Positions 18,188 to 29,600 of a stretch of DNA of 64,000 nt are shown here, piece by piece. This stretch comes from an uncultured Tateyamaria sp. (GTDB lineage Bacteria; Pseudomonadota; Alphaproteobacteria; Rhodobacterales; Rhodobacteraceae): contig NZ_CANLAG010000001.1 in assembly GCF_947488715.1 (NCBI RefSeq), positions 310,001 to 374,000 on the forward strand. Direction: 5' to 3'. The position numbers and the translations under genes were made by a program. The number at the start of each line of letters is the position of its first letter. Position 1 is the stretch's first letter. The notes below the pieces were generated by a model that worked only from the letters and a program-made list of their open reading frames with translations, was not told where the DNA came from and did no database searches.

Positions 18188-19365
18188 AGACCGTGGCCGT
18201 GATCGGCGGTGGCCCCGCCGGGCTGGCTGCCGCCGAAGTGATGGCGCAGGCCGGGTTGGCCGTTACGGTCTATGATGCCAAGCCGTCGCTGGGGCGCAAG
18301 TTCCTGATGGCGGGCAAGTCGGGTCTGAACCTGACCAAGGCCACGCCACCGGACGCGCTGATTGCGGGCTATGCCGAGGCGGGTGATTGGCTGGCGCCCA
18401 TGGTCCGGGCCTTTGACAATGATGCGATCATCGCCTGGGCGCAGGGGCTGGACCAGGAGATGTTCGTGGGCACCACGGGCCGCGTGTTTCCCACCCGGAT
18501 GAAAGCGTCACCGCTGCTGCGCGCTTGGCTGGCGCGGCTGGACGGGTTGGGCGTGGCGCAGAGCACGCGTTGGCGCTGGCAGGGGTGGGGCGACGATGGT
18601 GCGCTGACCTTTGACACGCCGGATGGGCCGCAAACCGTGTCGGGGGATGCCTGTGTTTTGGCGCTGGGCGGGGCCAGTTGGGCGCGTCTGGGATCGGATG
18701 GGGCCTGGGCCGAGGCGGTGCGGGGCGCGGGTGTGGAACTTGCACCTTTTGCGCCTGCCAATGCGGCCCTTGCGATGGCGTGGTCGGAGCACATGTGGCG
18801 GCACCGGGGCCAACCGATCAAAGGCGTGGCCTGGCGGTCGGGGCCTTACCGGTCACGCGGCGAGGGGGTTGTGTCACAGCGCGGACTTGAGGGCGGCGGC
18901 ATCTATTCGGTGTCGCGCGGGGTGCGCGAGGGCGCGCCGCTGTTTGTCGACTTGCTGCCGGACCTCAGCGTGGATGATGTGGCCGCGCGGTTGGCGCGCC
19001 CACGTGGCAAGACGAGTTTCTCGAACCACCTGCGCAAGGTGTTGAAGCTGGACCCGCTCAAGATCGCACTGGCGCAGGAATGGGGCCGTCCGTGGCCCGA
19101 TGATCATGTCGCCACGGCCCGCAGGCTGAAAAAGCTGAAGGTTGCGCATGCGGGCCTGCGCCCGCTGGACGAGGCGATTTCGACCGCGGGTGGCGTGCCT
19201 GCGCAGGCGCTGACAGACCGGTTGATGCTGCGGGCGCGTGCCGGGGTGTTCTGTGCCGGTGAGATGCTGGATTGGGAGGCGCCCACGGGGGGCTACCTCT
19301 TGACGGCCTGTCTGGCCACGGGGCGCTGGGCCGGGCAGGGCGTGGTGGATTACGTGTCGGCCTGA
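18184..19365 (+). CDS. TIGR03862-type (HI0933-like) FAD-dependent flavoprotein
   Basis: 393-residue flavoprotein with an N-terminal dinucleotide motif (AVIGGGPAGLAAAEVMA) and the family-specific GRKFLMAGKSGLNLTK segment; the C-terminal FAD contact GVFCAGEMLDWEAPTGGYLL is conserved. The biochemical role of this family is not known. It is translationally coupled to the MscS-type channel gene (ATGA overlap) and overlaps the convergent GST gene by 16 bp. Confidence 0.85.
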   Translation: MKTVAVIGGGPAGLAAAEVMAQAGLAVTVYDAKPSLGRKFLMAGKSGLNLTKATPPDALIAGYAEAGDWLAPMVRAFDNDAIIAWAQGLDQEMFVGTTGRVFPTRMKASPLLRAWLARLDGLGVAQSTRWRWQGWGDDGALTFDTPDGPQTVSGDACVLALGGASWARLGSDGAWAEAVRGAGVELAPFAPANAALAMAWSEHMWRHRGQPIKGVAWRSGPYRSRGEGVVSQRGLEGGGIYSVSRGVREGAPLFVDLLPDLSVDDVAARLARPRGKTSFSNHLRKVLKLDPLKIALAQEWGRPWPDDHVATARRLKKLKVAHAGLRPLDEAISTAGGVPAQALTDRLMLRARAGVFCAGEMLDWEAPTGGYLLTACLATGRWAGQGVVDYVSA

Positions 19366-19961
19366 ACGGCCTCGGCCGCCTGTGCCGCCCGGAACGCGGG
19401 ACGTGCGCGCAGCCGCTTGGAGTAGGCTTTGACCGGTTCGGGCAAGTCGGGGAACTTGGCACCAAAGGCCCAACCCAGACAGTGCACGGCGAGGATGTCC
19501 GGAACCGTCAGGTGATCACCCATCAGGAAATCGCCGGACGCCTCGAGCATGTCCGCAAGCGTGTCGGCGTTGCGGGCAAATTCCTTGTGCAGGGTGGGCG
19601 CGACCGCAGGCACCCGCAGTTTCTCCGGCAGGACAAAGCTGTGTTTGGCATTGGTCCAGAGAATCGCGTCAAGCTCGTCGATCAGCCACAGGGTGATCGC
19701 ATCCTGGCGGGCGCGGGCGGGAGTGCCAGCGGGGGCGGTCAGGCCGCCGTGCTTGTCCGCGAGATAGGTCATGATCGCCACGCTGTCGGTCATGACGTCG
19801 TCGCCGTCCGCCAGCGCGGGGATCTTGCCCAGCGGATTGTACTGGCGCGCGGTGTCGGAGCGTGGTCCCGCGTCAATCAGCGTGTAGGGTTGCCCCAGCT
19901 CTTCGAGCGCCCAAAGAACGCGAAACGCGCGACTTTTGACGGATCCGATGACGCGGTACAT
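19350..19961 (-). CDS. Glutathione S-transferase family protein
   Basis: 203-residue GST: thioredoxin-fold N-terminal domain (MYRVIGSVKSRAFRVLWALEEL, with Ser rather than Tyr at the catalytic position; cis-Pro in GKIPAL; DSVAIMTYLAD) and an all-helical C-terminal domain with the N-capping motif LTVPDIL. Conjugates or reduces electrophiles with glutathione; the substrate is unknown. Divergent from the GFA gene across a dyad-rich intergenic region. Confidence 0.88.
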   Translation of the reverse strand: MYRVIGSVKSRAFRVLWALEELGQPYTLIDAGPRSDTARQYNPLGKIPALADGDDVMTDSVAIMTYLADKHGGLTAPAGTPARARQDAITLWLIDELDAILWTNAKHSFVLPEKLRVPAVAPTLHKEFARNADTLADMLEASGDFLMGDHLTVPDILAVHCLGWAFGAKFPDLPEPVKAYSKRLRARPAFRAAQAAEAVQADT

Positions 19962-20024
19962 GGGCTGTCCTCCATTGCGGTAATGCGCGCAGGATTGCAG
20001 CCTGCCCTGCGGAGTGCAATGCGG

Positions 20025-20063
20025 TGCTGACGTGAAATGTCAGCAGGGTGACGTAAAGTTACG
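20025..20063. promoter_or_regulatory. Two adjacent dyads in the GST/GFA divergent intergenic region
   Basis: First dyad TGCTGAC-N7-GTCAGCA (20025-20031 and 20039-20045) is perfect over 7 bp. Second dyad CGTAA-AG-TTACG lies at 20052-20063. They lie between the divergent starts at 19961 and 20091, where an operator or overlapping promoters would be expected. No regulator is identified. Confidence 0.4.
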
Positions 20064-20090
20064 GAGAACGGATCAACAGGAGGTTCCACC

Positions 20091-20522
20091 ATGGCGCGTG
20101 ACGGATCGTGTGTATGCGGCGCAGTGACTTACAGCATCACCACAGAGGTTGCAGAGACGGGGGCGTGTCATTGCGGCATGTGCCGCAAGTGGTCGGGTGG
20201 TGTGTTCATGAGCGTGGCTGTGCCGCCCGGTGGCATGGAGTTGGAAGGGGCCGAGAACCTGTCGGTCTATGGGTCGTCACCCTGGGCGGAGCGTGTGTTT
20301 TGCAAGACCTGCGGCAGCAGCCTGTTTTACCGCGTGACTGCGGAGGGGCCGATGCAGGGTGAGATGCATGTGGGGCTGGGAACGCTGGCGGATGTGTCGG
20401 GCATTCCGTTTACCGGTGAGCTCTATATCGACGTAAAGCCCGACATCTACAGTTTCGCGGGTGAGGGCCGGCACCAGATGACAGAGGCGCAGGTGATCGA
20501 GATGTTCTCGGGCGGGGCGTGA
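20091..20522 (+). CDS. GFA-family zinc protein (glutathione-dependent formaldehyde-activating fold)
   Basis: 143-residue CENP-V/GFA domain protein. All zinc cysteine clusters are visible: CVCGAV, CHCGMCRKWSG and FCKTCGSSLF. The founding member Gfa was proposed to speed formation of S-hydroxymethylglutathione from formaldehyde, but most relatives have no proven activity. AGGAGG ahead of ATG 20091 is a strong ribosome site. A second GFA protein is encoded at 48986 in the demethylation operon. Confidence 0.85.
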   Translation: MARDGSCVCGAVTYSITTEVAETGACHCGMCRKWSGGVFMSVAVPPGGMELEGAENLSVYGSSPWAERVFCKTCGSSLFYRVTAEGPMQGEMHVGLGTLADVSGIPFTGELYIDVKPDIYSFAGEGRHQMTEAQVIEMFSGGA

Positions 20523-20600
20523 TCCAAAGGACGCGCTGGCGCGCGACGCTATTCTTGTGGGGCTGCGCCCCGGCCCTTGCGGCACTGTTGTGTGCCGGGA

Positions 20601-21602
20601 TCAGCGGCGCGCGAGCATCGCCAGGCGGATAAACGTCCGTTCGACCAAGGCCAGTGCGGGTGCGTGCTGGCCTGCGGATCGCAGTTTGAGATCGGTGTCC
20701 GTGAGTTCGGTCAGGGCCTGTTCCAGTTTGATGGGCCCCCATGTGCGGGCCTGCGCCAGCATCTTGTCCCGGTGCGGCCCCCAGATTTGCGGCCGTCCGG
20801 ATGTGTCCGTGGCCGCGCGGTGCAGGCTGCGGAAGTGGCGCATGGCGCCGATGCACAGGGTGACGGCGTTCACGCCCTGGGCCTGAAGCCGTTGCATCAC
20901 GGGCCCGATGGCTGCGGCCTGACCATCGGCCACCACCAGCAGCACGTCATCCACATCCGCCTCGATCGTGGCGGGCGCACAGGCAGTGATGTCATCCGCG
21001 CTCAGCGGGCTAGTATCGTGCATCTTGTAGAGGCCGATCTTGGTCAGGGTCTGGCGAAAGTCGCCCGGCTCAAGGGACCGCGCCAGGTCGGTCAGCAGGT
21101 GCATCGCCTCGGCGGGGGGCTGGTCAATGCCAGCGGCTTTGAGGTCGCGTTCAATCTCGTCCCGTGTGGGCGGGTTGTCATAGATGCCCGCCGCGTAGGC
21201 GGTTGGGTGGACCTCGAACGCCTTGCGCATCTTGGAGGTGGGTTTGAGCGCACCGGCGGTCACGATGATCTGGGCATCGCCCGGCTGCCAGTCGTCCAGC
21301 GCCTGTGTCACGGTTGGACCGACCGTTTCGTTGGCATCCTCGACCAGTGCCACGCGGGGGCCGGGGAAAAAGCCGATGGCCTTGACCGCATCCAGCAACA
21401 GCGCGGGTTCCTTGCGCAGGTCACCCGCGGCGATGCGGGTCAGGCGCATCTCTTCTTCGCCCGCGGGGCCAATCAGGGCGGCTACGACCTCTTGGCGTTT
21501 GAGCGCGATGCGCATGGCGTCAGCGCCGTAGATCAGCAAACCAGCGGCCTGCGTGTCCGGCTTGGCAAAGTAACCAGTGGCCTGACCGCTGGACAGTTTC
21601 AC
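20601..21602 (-). CDS. holA: DNA polymerase III delta subunit HolA
   Basis: 333-residue clamp-loader subunit that opens the beta sliding clamp. Recognised from the N-terminal GLLIYGADAMRIALKRQEVV, the DDWQPGDAQIIVTAG central segment and the C-terminal helical collar with MRHFRSLHRA. The start is GTG at 21602, overlapping the lptE stop by 4 bp (GTGA). leuS-lptE-holA is a widely conserved order in Proteobacteria. Confidence 0.93.
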   Translation of the reverse strand: MKLSSGQATGYFAKPDTQAAGLLIYGADAMRIALKRQEVVAALIGPAGEEEMRLTRIAAGDLRKEPALLLDAVKAIGFFPGPRVALVEDANETVGPTVTQALDDWQPGDAQIIVTAGALKPTSKMRKAFEVHPTAYAAGIYDNPPTRDEIERDLKAAGIDQPPAEAMHLLTDLARSLEPGDFRQTLTKIGLYKMHDTSPLSADDITACAPATIEADVDDVLLVVADGQAAAIGPVMQRLQAQGVNAVTLCIGAMRHFRSLHRAATDTSGRPQIWGPHRDKMLAQARTWGPIKLEQALTELTDTDLKLRSAGQHAPALALVERTFIRLAMLARR

Positions 21603-22071
21603 AGGTCAGACGCCTGCAACTGCACCACGATTTCGTCAGCGAGGATGGTCATCAAGCGCGCCTGCGCATCGCGTTGCGCGGCGAGTGTGGCCACCGTGGT
21701 GCCGGTCGCCGAGTAGCCCACAAAGTTGTCGACGCGGTCCGATCTGATCACGGTGCCAGTGCTTGTGTCCATGAGCGCATAGGTCGCCGCGCCGATCAGG
21801 TGAAAGCGCCGGATGTCGCCATCGGGGTCAATCGCGCGGTCTTCCTGACGCAGGTTCAGCTCGACCGACAAGCGGTAGGCGGGATCCCCGGCGCGCCCCA
21901 GACGTTCTTCGAGACGCTGAACCAGCAGGAACCCCTCGCGGTCCCGTGGCGGGTCGACCAGCACACGGTTCTGCAACTGGGTGCCTGTGCCGTTTGGTCC
22001 ATAGACCGGTTCAAACCCGCAGGCGGCCAGCGCCAGGGTCAGGCACAGCAAGACAGGTTTGAACAAACGCA

Positions 22072-22072
<1 letters not shown>
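21599..22072 (-). CDS. lptE: LPS assembly lipoprotein LptE
   Basis: 157-residue outer-membrane lipoprotein that plugs the LptD barrel and completes LPS export. Signal peptide with lipobox LALAAC (Cys18) followed by GFEPVYGPNGTG, the LptE hallmark. Two-strand/helix topology is consistent with the family. Start overlaps the leuS stop by one base and its stop overlaps the holA start, so the three are translationally coupled. Confidence 0.92.
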
Positions 22073-24609
<2,537 letters not shown>

Positions 24610-24699
24610 GGGAAACGTATCCTGGTTCTGGATGTGCAAACGCCGGGCTGTTGAGGCCCGGCGCATGTCTTAGTGTGGAATGAAAGGCGCGGAAAGACC

Positions 24700-25188
24700 C
24701 TAGAGACGGTTGTCAGCGATCCGTAGCTGGCGGGCGCGGGTCAGGATTGCATCCTCGACCGCGCGCACGGTTGCTGCGCTTGCGGGGCCGTTGCGGGTTT
24801 GTAAGGCGACGTTGAGCGACCGGGCGTCCAGTGCGGGATCACTGATCAATACAGTTGCACGGTAGGACCGCCCGCCGCCGGGAGGGGTGCCAAAGCCGGT
24901 GACAATCACACCGGTGAACGGGTCGACCGACTGAATCGGCAGGAAGTCGAGCACTTGGAGCGTCGAGGACCAGATGTATTTGTTGACCTTTACAATGGAC
25001 TCTTCGTTGCGGCGTGCGCGCAGCGCCTCGCCCAAGGTCGTCCCGGCCACGCCATCCCGGCTGCGGGCGATGTCGGAGTCCACGTTTGCCTCGTTGGGGG
25101 CGCTGGTGCCGAACCGTTGTCCGCACCCGACCAGCGCAACCGCCATACACAGAATGGCAATCCGGCCTGCCACTTGCACCTTTGTCAT
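24700..25188 (-). CDS. DUF3576 lipoprotein
   Basis: 162-residue predicted lipoprotein with signal sequence ending in the lipobox ALVGC. The mature part (EALRARRNEESIVKVNKYIWSSTLQVLDFLPIQSVDPFTG) is the conserved DUF3576 core, an alphaproteobacterial family of unknown function. ATG 25188 is preferred because it directly starts the signal peptide; an in-frame ATG at 25218 is possible. It probably shares a transcript with the downstream leuS operon (91 bp gap). Confidence 0.8.
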   Translation of the reverse strand: MTKVQVAGRIAILCMAVALVGCGQRFGTSAPNEANVDSDIARSRDGVAGTTLGEALRARRNEESIVKVNKYIWSSTLQVLDFLPIQSVDPFTGVIVTGFGTPPGGGRSYRATVLISDPALDARSLNVALQTRNGPASAATVRAVEDAILTRARQLRIADNRL

Positions 25189-25284
25189 CGGAATTCCCAC
25201 CCGTATTTGATTGTTCATCGTGATAGCCAAGTTGGCAGGCGCTCGCAAGATGCGCGCATCATACGTGTTGTTATGTGTACGGTG

Positions 25285-25403
25285 CGTGAAATCACGACGT
25301 GGTGCCGGGAATCACAACTGTGGCAAAGCTGCACCAACCATGTCGGAATTGCGGCGTGGTGCCATGCGTTGCTTGAGATAGCCCGTCAAATGGTTGAGAC
25401 AGC
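25285..25403. promoter_or_regulatory. Repeat-rich leader of the porin gene
   Basis: The 275 bp between the DUF3576 and porin starts holds several repeats. CGTGA-AA-TCACG dyad lies at 25285-25296. CGTGGTGCC occurs twice as a direct repeat (25298-25306 and 25355-25363). TTGAGAYAGC occurs twice (25373-25382 and 25394-25403), exactly 21 bp apart, two helical turns. A small hairpin ACCGG/CCGGT lies at 25416-25430. Tandem sites two turns apart are typical of OmpR-type regulators; the cognate factor is unknown. Confidence 0.4.
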
Positions 25404-25463
25404 ATCCATCCCCTCACCGGATTCCCCGGTTAGGGCGTGTGACTGAAAACCGAGGGAAAACTC

Positions 25464-26366
25464 ATGAAAAAAGTTCTCTTCGCTACAACCGCTCTGGTCG
25501 CCACTGCTGGCATGGCCGCTGCGGACGTTAGCTTTGGCGGCTTTGGCCGTTTTGGCCTGTTCTATGATGAAGGCAACGCAGACGAAACACGCATCGAGCA
25601 GCGTTTCCGCCTGACCATCACAGGTACAACTACTTCGGACAACGGCCTGGAATTCGAAGGTCGTATCCGTTTCCAAACAGATGAAAACGCAGCAGGCGCA
25701 TCGAACGTTGCAAACCGTTCGGCAGCTGGCTTCGCGGTTTCCACAGGCGGCTTCCGCTTGGACGTGGGCCACGTGTCCGACGTCATCGACTCCGGCGACG
25801 TGGTTAACTACTACGGCTACGGCGTTGGTCTGACATCGTTCGCAGAACAGTCGTCCGGCATCGGCCTGCCCGCTTCCGGCTTCGGCACATCCGCTGACGG
25901 CGCTCTGATCGCTCCCACAGTCAAACTGCGTTACACCGCAGGCGACTTCACCGCATCCGCATCGTACACTGACGACGCGACAGGCGGCGAAGAGTGGCAG
26001 CTGGGCTTCGGCTACAACTTCGGCAACTTCTCCGCAGGCATCGCCTTCGGTAACGAAGACGCTGGCGACAACGACTTCGTCGCAGCATCGTTCGACGGTG
26101 AGTTCGGCGCCCTGGCGTTCTCGATCCTGATCGCCGACTACGACGCAAACGCTGACACATCGTACGGCTTCTCGGTCAAGTACGACGTTGGCGCGGCCAC
26201 AGAAATCCGTTTCGCATTTGCTGACTCGGGTGTTGCAGGCAACGACGAAACCTATGCGATCGGCTTCCGCCACTCGCTGGGCGGCGGCGTGTCCCTGCGC
26301 GGTGGTATCGGCAACAACACAGCCGGCAACACTGTCGCTGACCTGGGTGTGATCTTCGACTTCTAA
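25464..26366 (+). CDS. Outer-membrane porin (Rhodobacter-type general porin)
   Basis: 300-residue trimeric beta-barrel porin. Signal peptide MKKVLFATTALVATAGMAAA, mature start DVSFGGFGRFGLFYDE, and alternating beta-strand patterns ending in Phe (VIFDF), the outer-membrane C-terminal signature. Codon use differs sharply from neighbours: Thr is mostly ACA, Ala often GCA/GCT and Val often GTT, while nearby genes use GC-ending codons, indicating very high expression. CGAGGGAAAA is the ribosome site. Followed by a strong terminator. Confidence 0.92.
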   Translation: MKKVLFATTALVATAGMAAADVSFGGFGRFGLFYDEGNADETRIEQRFRLTITGTTTSDNGLEFEGRIRFQTDENAAGASNVANRSAAGFAVSTGGFRLDVGHVSDVIDSGDVVNYYGYGVGLTSFAEQSSGIGLPASGFGTSADGALIAPTVKLRYTAGDFTASASYTDDATGGEEWQLGFGYNFGNFSAGIAFGNEDAGDNDFVAASFDGEFGALAFSILIADYDANADTSYGFSVKYDVGAATEIRFAFADSGVAGNDETYAIGFRHSLGGGVSLRGGIGNNTAGNTVADLGVIFDF

Positions 26367-26390
26367 GTCGAACACACTTCTGTTGATTTG

Positions 26391-26417
26391 GGGCGGGCCT
26401 TCGGGTCCGCCCTTTTT
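26391..26417 (+). terminator. Rho-independent terminator after the porin gene
   Basis: Nine-pair stem with a TTCG tetraloop (26391-26399 pairs with 26404-26412, one G-T pair) followed by TTTTT. It lies 24 bp after the porin stop, as expected for an abundant monocistronic mRNA. Confidence 0.92.
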
Positions 26418-26495
26418 CTGTCCGGCCCTCTTTTCTTTCCCATATCGGTGCTATCTGCTGATGGCGTCCCGCGAAACGACCCCAAGGCCCTGCCG

Positions 26496-27158
26496 ATGCC
26501 CCTGTCCGACATTCAATCCCAGATCACCGCCGCAGAAGCCGCCGCCGGGCGCGCGCCGGGGTCGGTGACCCTGATCGCCGTCAGCAAGGTCCAGCCACCC
26601 GAACGTGTTGCCGCCGTTCTGGACCAAGGCCACCGCGTCTTTGGCGAGAACCGCGTACAGGAGGCGGCGGACAAATGGCCCGGTTTCCGCGAGACCTACG
26701 GGGATGTGGACGTTCACCTGATTGGCCCGCTGCAAACCAACAAGGCCCGTCATGCCATGGCCCTGTGCCAGTCCATCCATTCCGTGGATCGCCCAAAACT
26801 GGCCAACACGCTGGCCCGTCTGGCGCAGGAAATGGGCGGTTGTCCCGGCCTTTTTGTTCAGGTCAACACCGGAGAAGAGCCGCAAAAGGCCGGGATTCTG
26901 CCCGCCGACACCGACGCCTTTGTGGCGGAGTGCCGCGCGCTGGACCTGCCGATTGAGGGGCTGATGTGCATCCCGCCGGTCGACGAAGAACCCGCATTGC
27001 ACTTTGCGCTGCTGGCCAAGATGGCGGCGCGCAACGGTCTGACCGGGTTGTCCATGGGCATGAGCAGTGATTTCGCCACCGCTATTGCGCTGGGTGCGAC
27101 GCATGTGCGCGTGGGGTCCGCCATCTTTGGCGACCGTGTCCCCCCGGCGGAACGCTAG
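26496..27158 (+). CDS. YggS-family PLP-binding protein (PLP homeostasis)
   Basis: 220-residue alanine-racemase-fold protein (PLPBP/YggS/PROSC) that binds pyridoxal phosphate without known catalysis and buffers B6 vitamers. The PLP lysine is K31 in TLIAVSKVQP; GENRVQEA, HLIGPLQTNKA and SMGMSSDFATAIALGATHVRVGSAIFG are family signatures. ATG 26496 is chosen; a longer in-frame reading begins inside the porin terminator and is rejected. Confidence 0.93.
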   Translation: MPLSDIQSQITAAEAAAGRAPGSVTLIAVSKVQPPERVAAVLDQGHRVFGENRVQEAADKWPGFRETYGDVDVHLIGPLQTNKARHAMALCQSIHSVDRPKLANTLARLAQEMGGCPGLFVQVNTGEEPQKAGILPADTDAFVAECRALDLPIEGLMCIPPVDEEPALHFALLAKMAARNGLTGLSMGMSSDFATAIALGATHVRVGSAIFGDRVPPAER

Positions 27159-27161
27159 GGG

Positions 27162-27665
27162 TCAGCGCACAATCAGGCGGGTTTCAAACCGGATGCGCGG
27201 GGCGATCCATGCCAGATCACGTGGCCGCAAGCCGATACAGCCCTCTGTCGGGAACAGCGGCCTGCGCCAGCGATGCATGAAGATCGCCGATCCACGTCCC
27301 GGCACCGCATAGGGCCAGTTCCAGTCCGTCAGAATCACCAGATCATAGAGCGGGTCGGCCCGCCGCAGCGCCTCGTGACTGTAGGGATAGGGCGCTCGCA
27401 CCATTTGGTTGTAGTCCTCATGCCCACCATCATCCGACCACAGATCACCGGGGCGGATCGGCACCGCCCAATTGGTGGGCCGGGCCATGCGGTCGGGACG
27501 ATACAGCATACCCACAATCCGGTGGGTGCCACGTGGCGTGGCCCCATCGCCCTCGCGTTTGGCATCAGACACTCCGCCACGACCCACGGTGCAGGGGAAC
27601 ATCCGCCCCGCAAACCGCAAGCCCGCAGGGGTCACAACCATATCCACGGGCGACGCCTGGCTCAC
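27162..27665 (-). CDS. L,D-transpeptidase (YkuD-fold) family protein
   Basis: 167-residue YkuD-domain protein. Catalytic residues are visible: H131 in SAIFMHRW and Cys143 in [12 protein letters not shown]. The family makes 3-3 cross-links in peptidoglycan or attaches proteins to it. No signal peptide is evident at the chosen start (ATG 27665), which is unusual for a periplasmic enzyme; a non-classical role or a wrongly chosen start is possible. The start overlaps the ribA stop by 4 bp. Confidence 0.82.
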   Translation of the reverse strand: MSQASPVDMVVTPAGLRFAGRMFPCTVGRGGVSDAKREGDGATPRGTHRIVGMLYRPDRMARPTNWAVPIRPGDLWSDDGGHEDYNQMVRAPYPYSHEALRRADPLYDLVILTDWNWPYAVPGRGSAIFMHRWRRPLFPTEGCIGLRPRDLAWIAPRIRFETRLIVR

Positions 27666-28750
27666 AGAAGATGCCCGGACTTGGCCGCCTTGGTCGCCAG
27701 ATAGCCGGAGTTAAACCGGTTCTCACCCACCTTGAGCGGCACACGTTCGGCCACGGTCACGCCGCTGGCCTCCATCATCGCGACCTTGGCCGGGTTGTTG
27801 GTCAGCAACCGGACCGACGAAAATCCCAGAGACTTCAGAATGTCCGAGCCAAGGCGAAAGTCGCGCTCGTCATCCTCGAACCCCAGACGGTGATTGGCCT
27901 CGACCGTATCGAACCCCTGATCCTGCAACGCATAGGCCCGCATCTTGTTGGCCAAGCCAATGCCGCGCCCTTCCTGATTGAGATAGAGCAGGACACCCGT
28001 CCCCTCGTCCCCCATCTGCGCAAGAGCCGCACGCAACTGCGGTCCGCAATCGCATTTGAGGCTGCCCATTACATCACCGGTGAAACAAGCCGAATGCAGC
28101 CGCGCCAACACGGGCTTGGCCCGGTCCGGGCGGCCGATCTCCATTGCATAGTGTTCTTCGCCGCCATCTTCGGGTCGGAACACGTGCAACCGGCCGGCCT
28201 CGGACACTTCGACCGGCAAACGTGCCTGAACAATCTCGTGCAAGGGGTTTTGTGCCTGCAGCATCACGGCCGCCTGCGCCATCGGCACCACCGTCAAACC
28301 ATGCGCCGCCGCAAGGGCCAGCCCATCTGCCACGTCCACACACAGCGCTGCTGGCAACAACCGCGCCGATTTGCACAACTGCAACGCGGCCCGGTGCGGG
28401 GCCGGATCGCCGGTGCGGACTGAGGCCAATGGCCCCTTCATCGGTGTCGCCAGATCATCTGCGGGGTCCGACAGCGCCTGCAACCAGCCCAATGCCACCT
28501 CGTCCGGAACGGCGATGCGCGCCAGATCACCGTCATAGGCCCGCGCCTTGAGCGTCTGTGCCCGACGCGCCGTCAGGGCCAGAACCGGGGGCGTGCCCGT
28601 CTCGCGCAGCCCGGCCAACCGCGCCTCTGTCACCGTTTCGACGGCCACGGCCACGACACTTTGCGCGCCTGTCAGCACAATCGGCACACCCATCCGCAGG
28701 TCGGCGCGCGCCCGTGCCAGTACTTCGGTGATGTCCGGCCCGAGGCCCAT
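27662..28750 (-). CDS. ribA: GTP cyclohydrolase II (riboflavin biosynthesis), with N-terminal extension
   Basis: Converts GTP to the first committed precursor of riboflavin. The C-terminal half (~200 residues) is classical RibA: zinc cysteines in [34 protein letters not shown], and [18 protein letters not shown]. The N-terminal ~160 residues are a variant domain found in alphaproteobacterial proteins rather than an active DHBP synthase. ATG 28750 (MGLGPDITE) is preferred because GGTGGA lies 9 bases upstream; ATG 28783 or 28849 would lengthen it. Coupled to the L,D-transpeptidase gene. Confidence 0.88.
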   Translation of the reverse strand: MGLGPDITEVLARARADLRMGVPIVLTGAQSVVAVAVETVTEARLAGLRETGTPPVLALTARRAQTLKARAYDGDLARIAVPDEVALGWLQALSDPADDLATPMKGPLASVRTGDPAPHRAALQLCKSARLLPAALCVDVADGLALAAAHGLTVVPMAQAAVMLQAQNPLHEIVQARLPVEVSEAGRLHVFRPEDGGEEHYAMEIGRPDRAKPVLARLHSACFTGDVMGSLKCDCGPQLRAALAQMGDEGTGVLLYLNQEGRGIGLANKMRAYALQDQGFDTVEANHRLGFEDDERDFRLGSDILKSLGFSSVRLLTNNPAKVAMMEASGVTVAERVPLKVGENRFNSGYLATKAAKSGHLL

Positions 28751-28913
28751 GTTACAAAATCCACCCGTCGTTTCGCCCGACATAAGCAAATCACGCCCGA
28801 ATTGAAACATTTCCCGCGCTTCCGACACATGGGCGTGAGAAATTTCCACGAAACTTGCTCAAACGGCTCTGGCGCATCATCTATTCTTCAACACCAAGAG
28901 GGAGGATACACCC

Positions 28914-29600
28914 ATGGCACAATTGAAGAAAATCCTGCTGGTCGATGACGACGAGGACCTGCGCGAAGCGTTGAGCGAACAGCTCATCATGACCGAAGAC
29001 TTTGATGTCTTTGAGGCGGGCAACGGCCAGGATGCCTTGGTCAAGGCCAAGGAAGCGATCTATGACCTCGTGATCCTCGACGTGGGTCTGCCCGATACGG
29101 ACGGCCGCGAGCTGTGCCGCGTGATGCGCAAACAGGGGGTCAAATCACCGATCCTGATGCTGACGGGTCACGACACCGACGCCGATACGATCCTGGGCCT
29201 CGATGCGGGTGCGAATGACTACGTCTCCAAACCCTTCAAATTCCCGGTACTGCTGGCCCGCATCCGCGCCCAGTTGCGCCAGCACGAGCAATCCGAAGAC
29301 GCCGTTTTCACCCTTGGGCCGTACACGTTCAAGCCGTCGGTCAAGATGCTGGTGACCGAAGACGACCGCAAGATCCGCCTGACCGAGAAAGAGACGAACA
29401 TCCTCAAGTTCCTCTATCGCTCGACCGAAGGCGTGGTCGCCCGCGACGTGCTGCTGCACGAGGTTTGGGGCTATAATGCGGGTGTCACAACCCACACGTT
29501 GGAAACGCATATCTACCGTCTGCGTCAAAAAATTGAACCAGATCCGTCAAACGCCCGCCTTCTTGTGACCGAATCCGGCGGTTACCGTTTGATTGCCTAA
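28914..29600 (+). CDS. OmpR-family response regulator
   Basis: 228-residue two-component transcription factor. The receiver has the acidic pocket (LLVDDDED), phospho-acceptor D56 in VILDVGLPD, and the conserved Lys in YVSKPF. The C-terminal winged-helix DNA-binding domain includes LTEKETNILKFL and TTHTLETHIYRLRQKIE. No histidine kinase is adjacent, so it is an orphan. It resembles the CenR-type envelope regulator of alphaproteobacteria, but that identity is a guess from memory. GGGAGGA precedes the ATG. Confidence 0.9.
   Translation: MAQLKKILLVDDDEDLREALSEQLIMTEDFDVFEAGNGQDALVKAKEAIYDLVILDVGLPDTDGRELCRVMRKQGVKSPILMLTGHDTDADTILGLDAGANDYVSKPFKFPVLLARIRAQLRQHEQSEDAVFTLGPYTFKPSVKMLVTEDDRKIRLTEKETNILKFLYRSTEGVVARDVLLHEVWGYNAGVTTHTLETHIYRLRQKIEPDPSNARLLVTESGGYRLIA

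Noticed and set aside
25386-26375. 329-codon frame antisense to the porin
   Set aside because: Result of the porin's repetitive codon choice; Cys/Val-rich nonsense translation.
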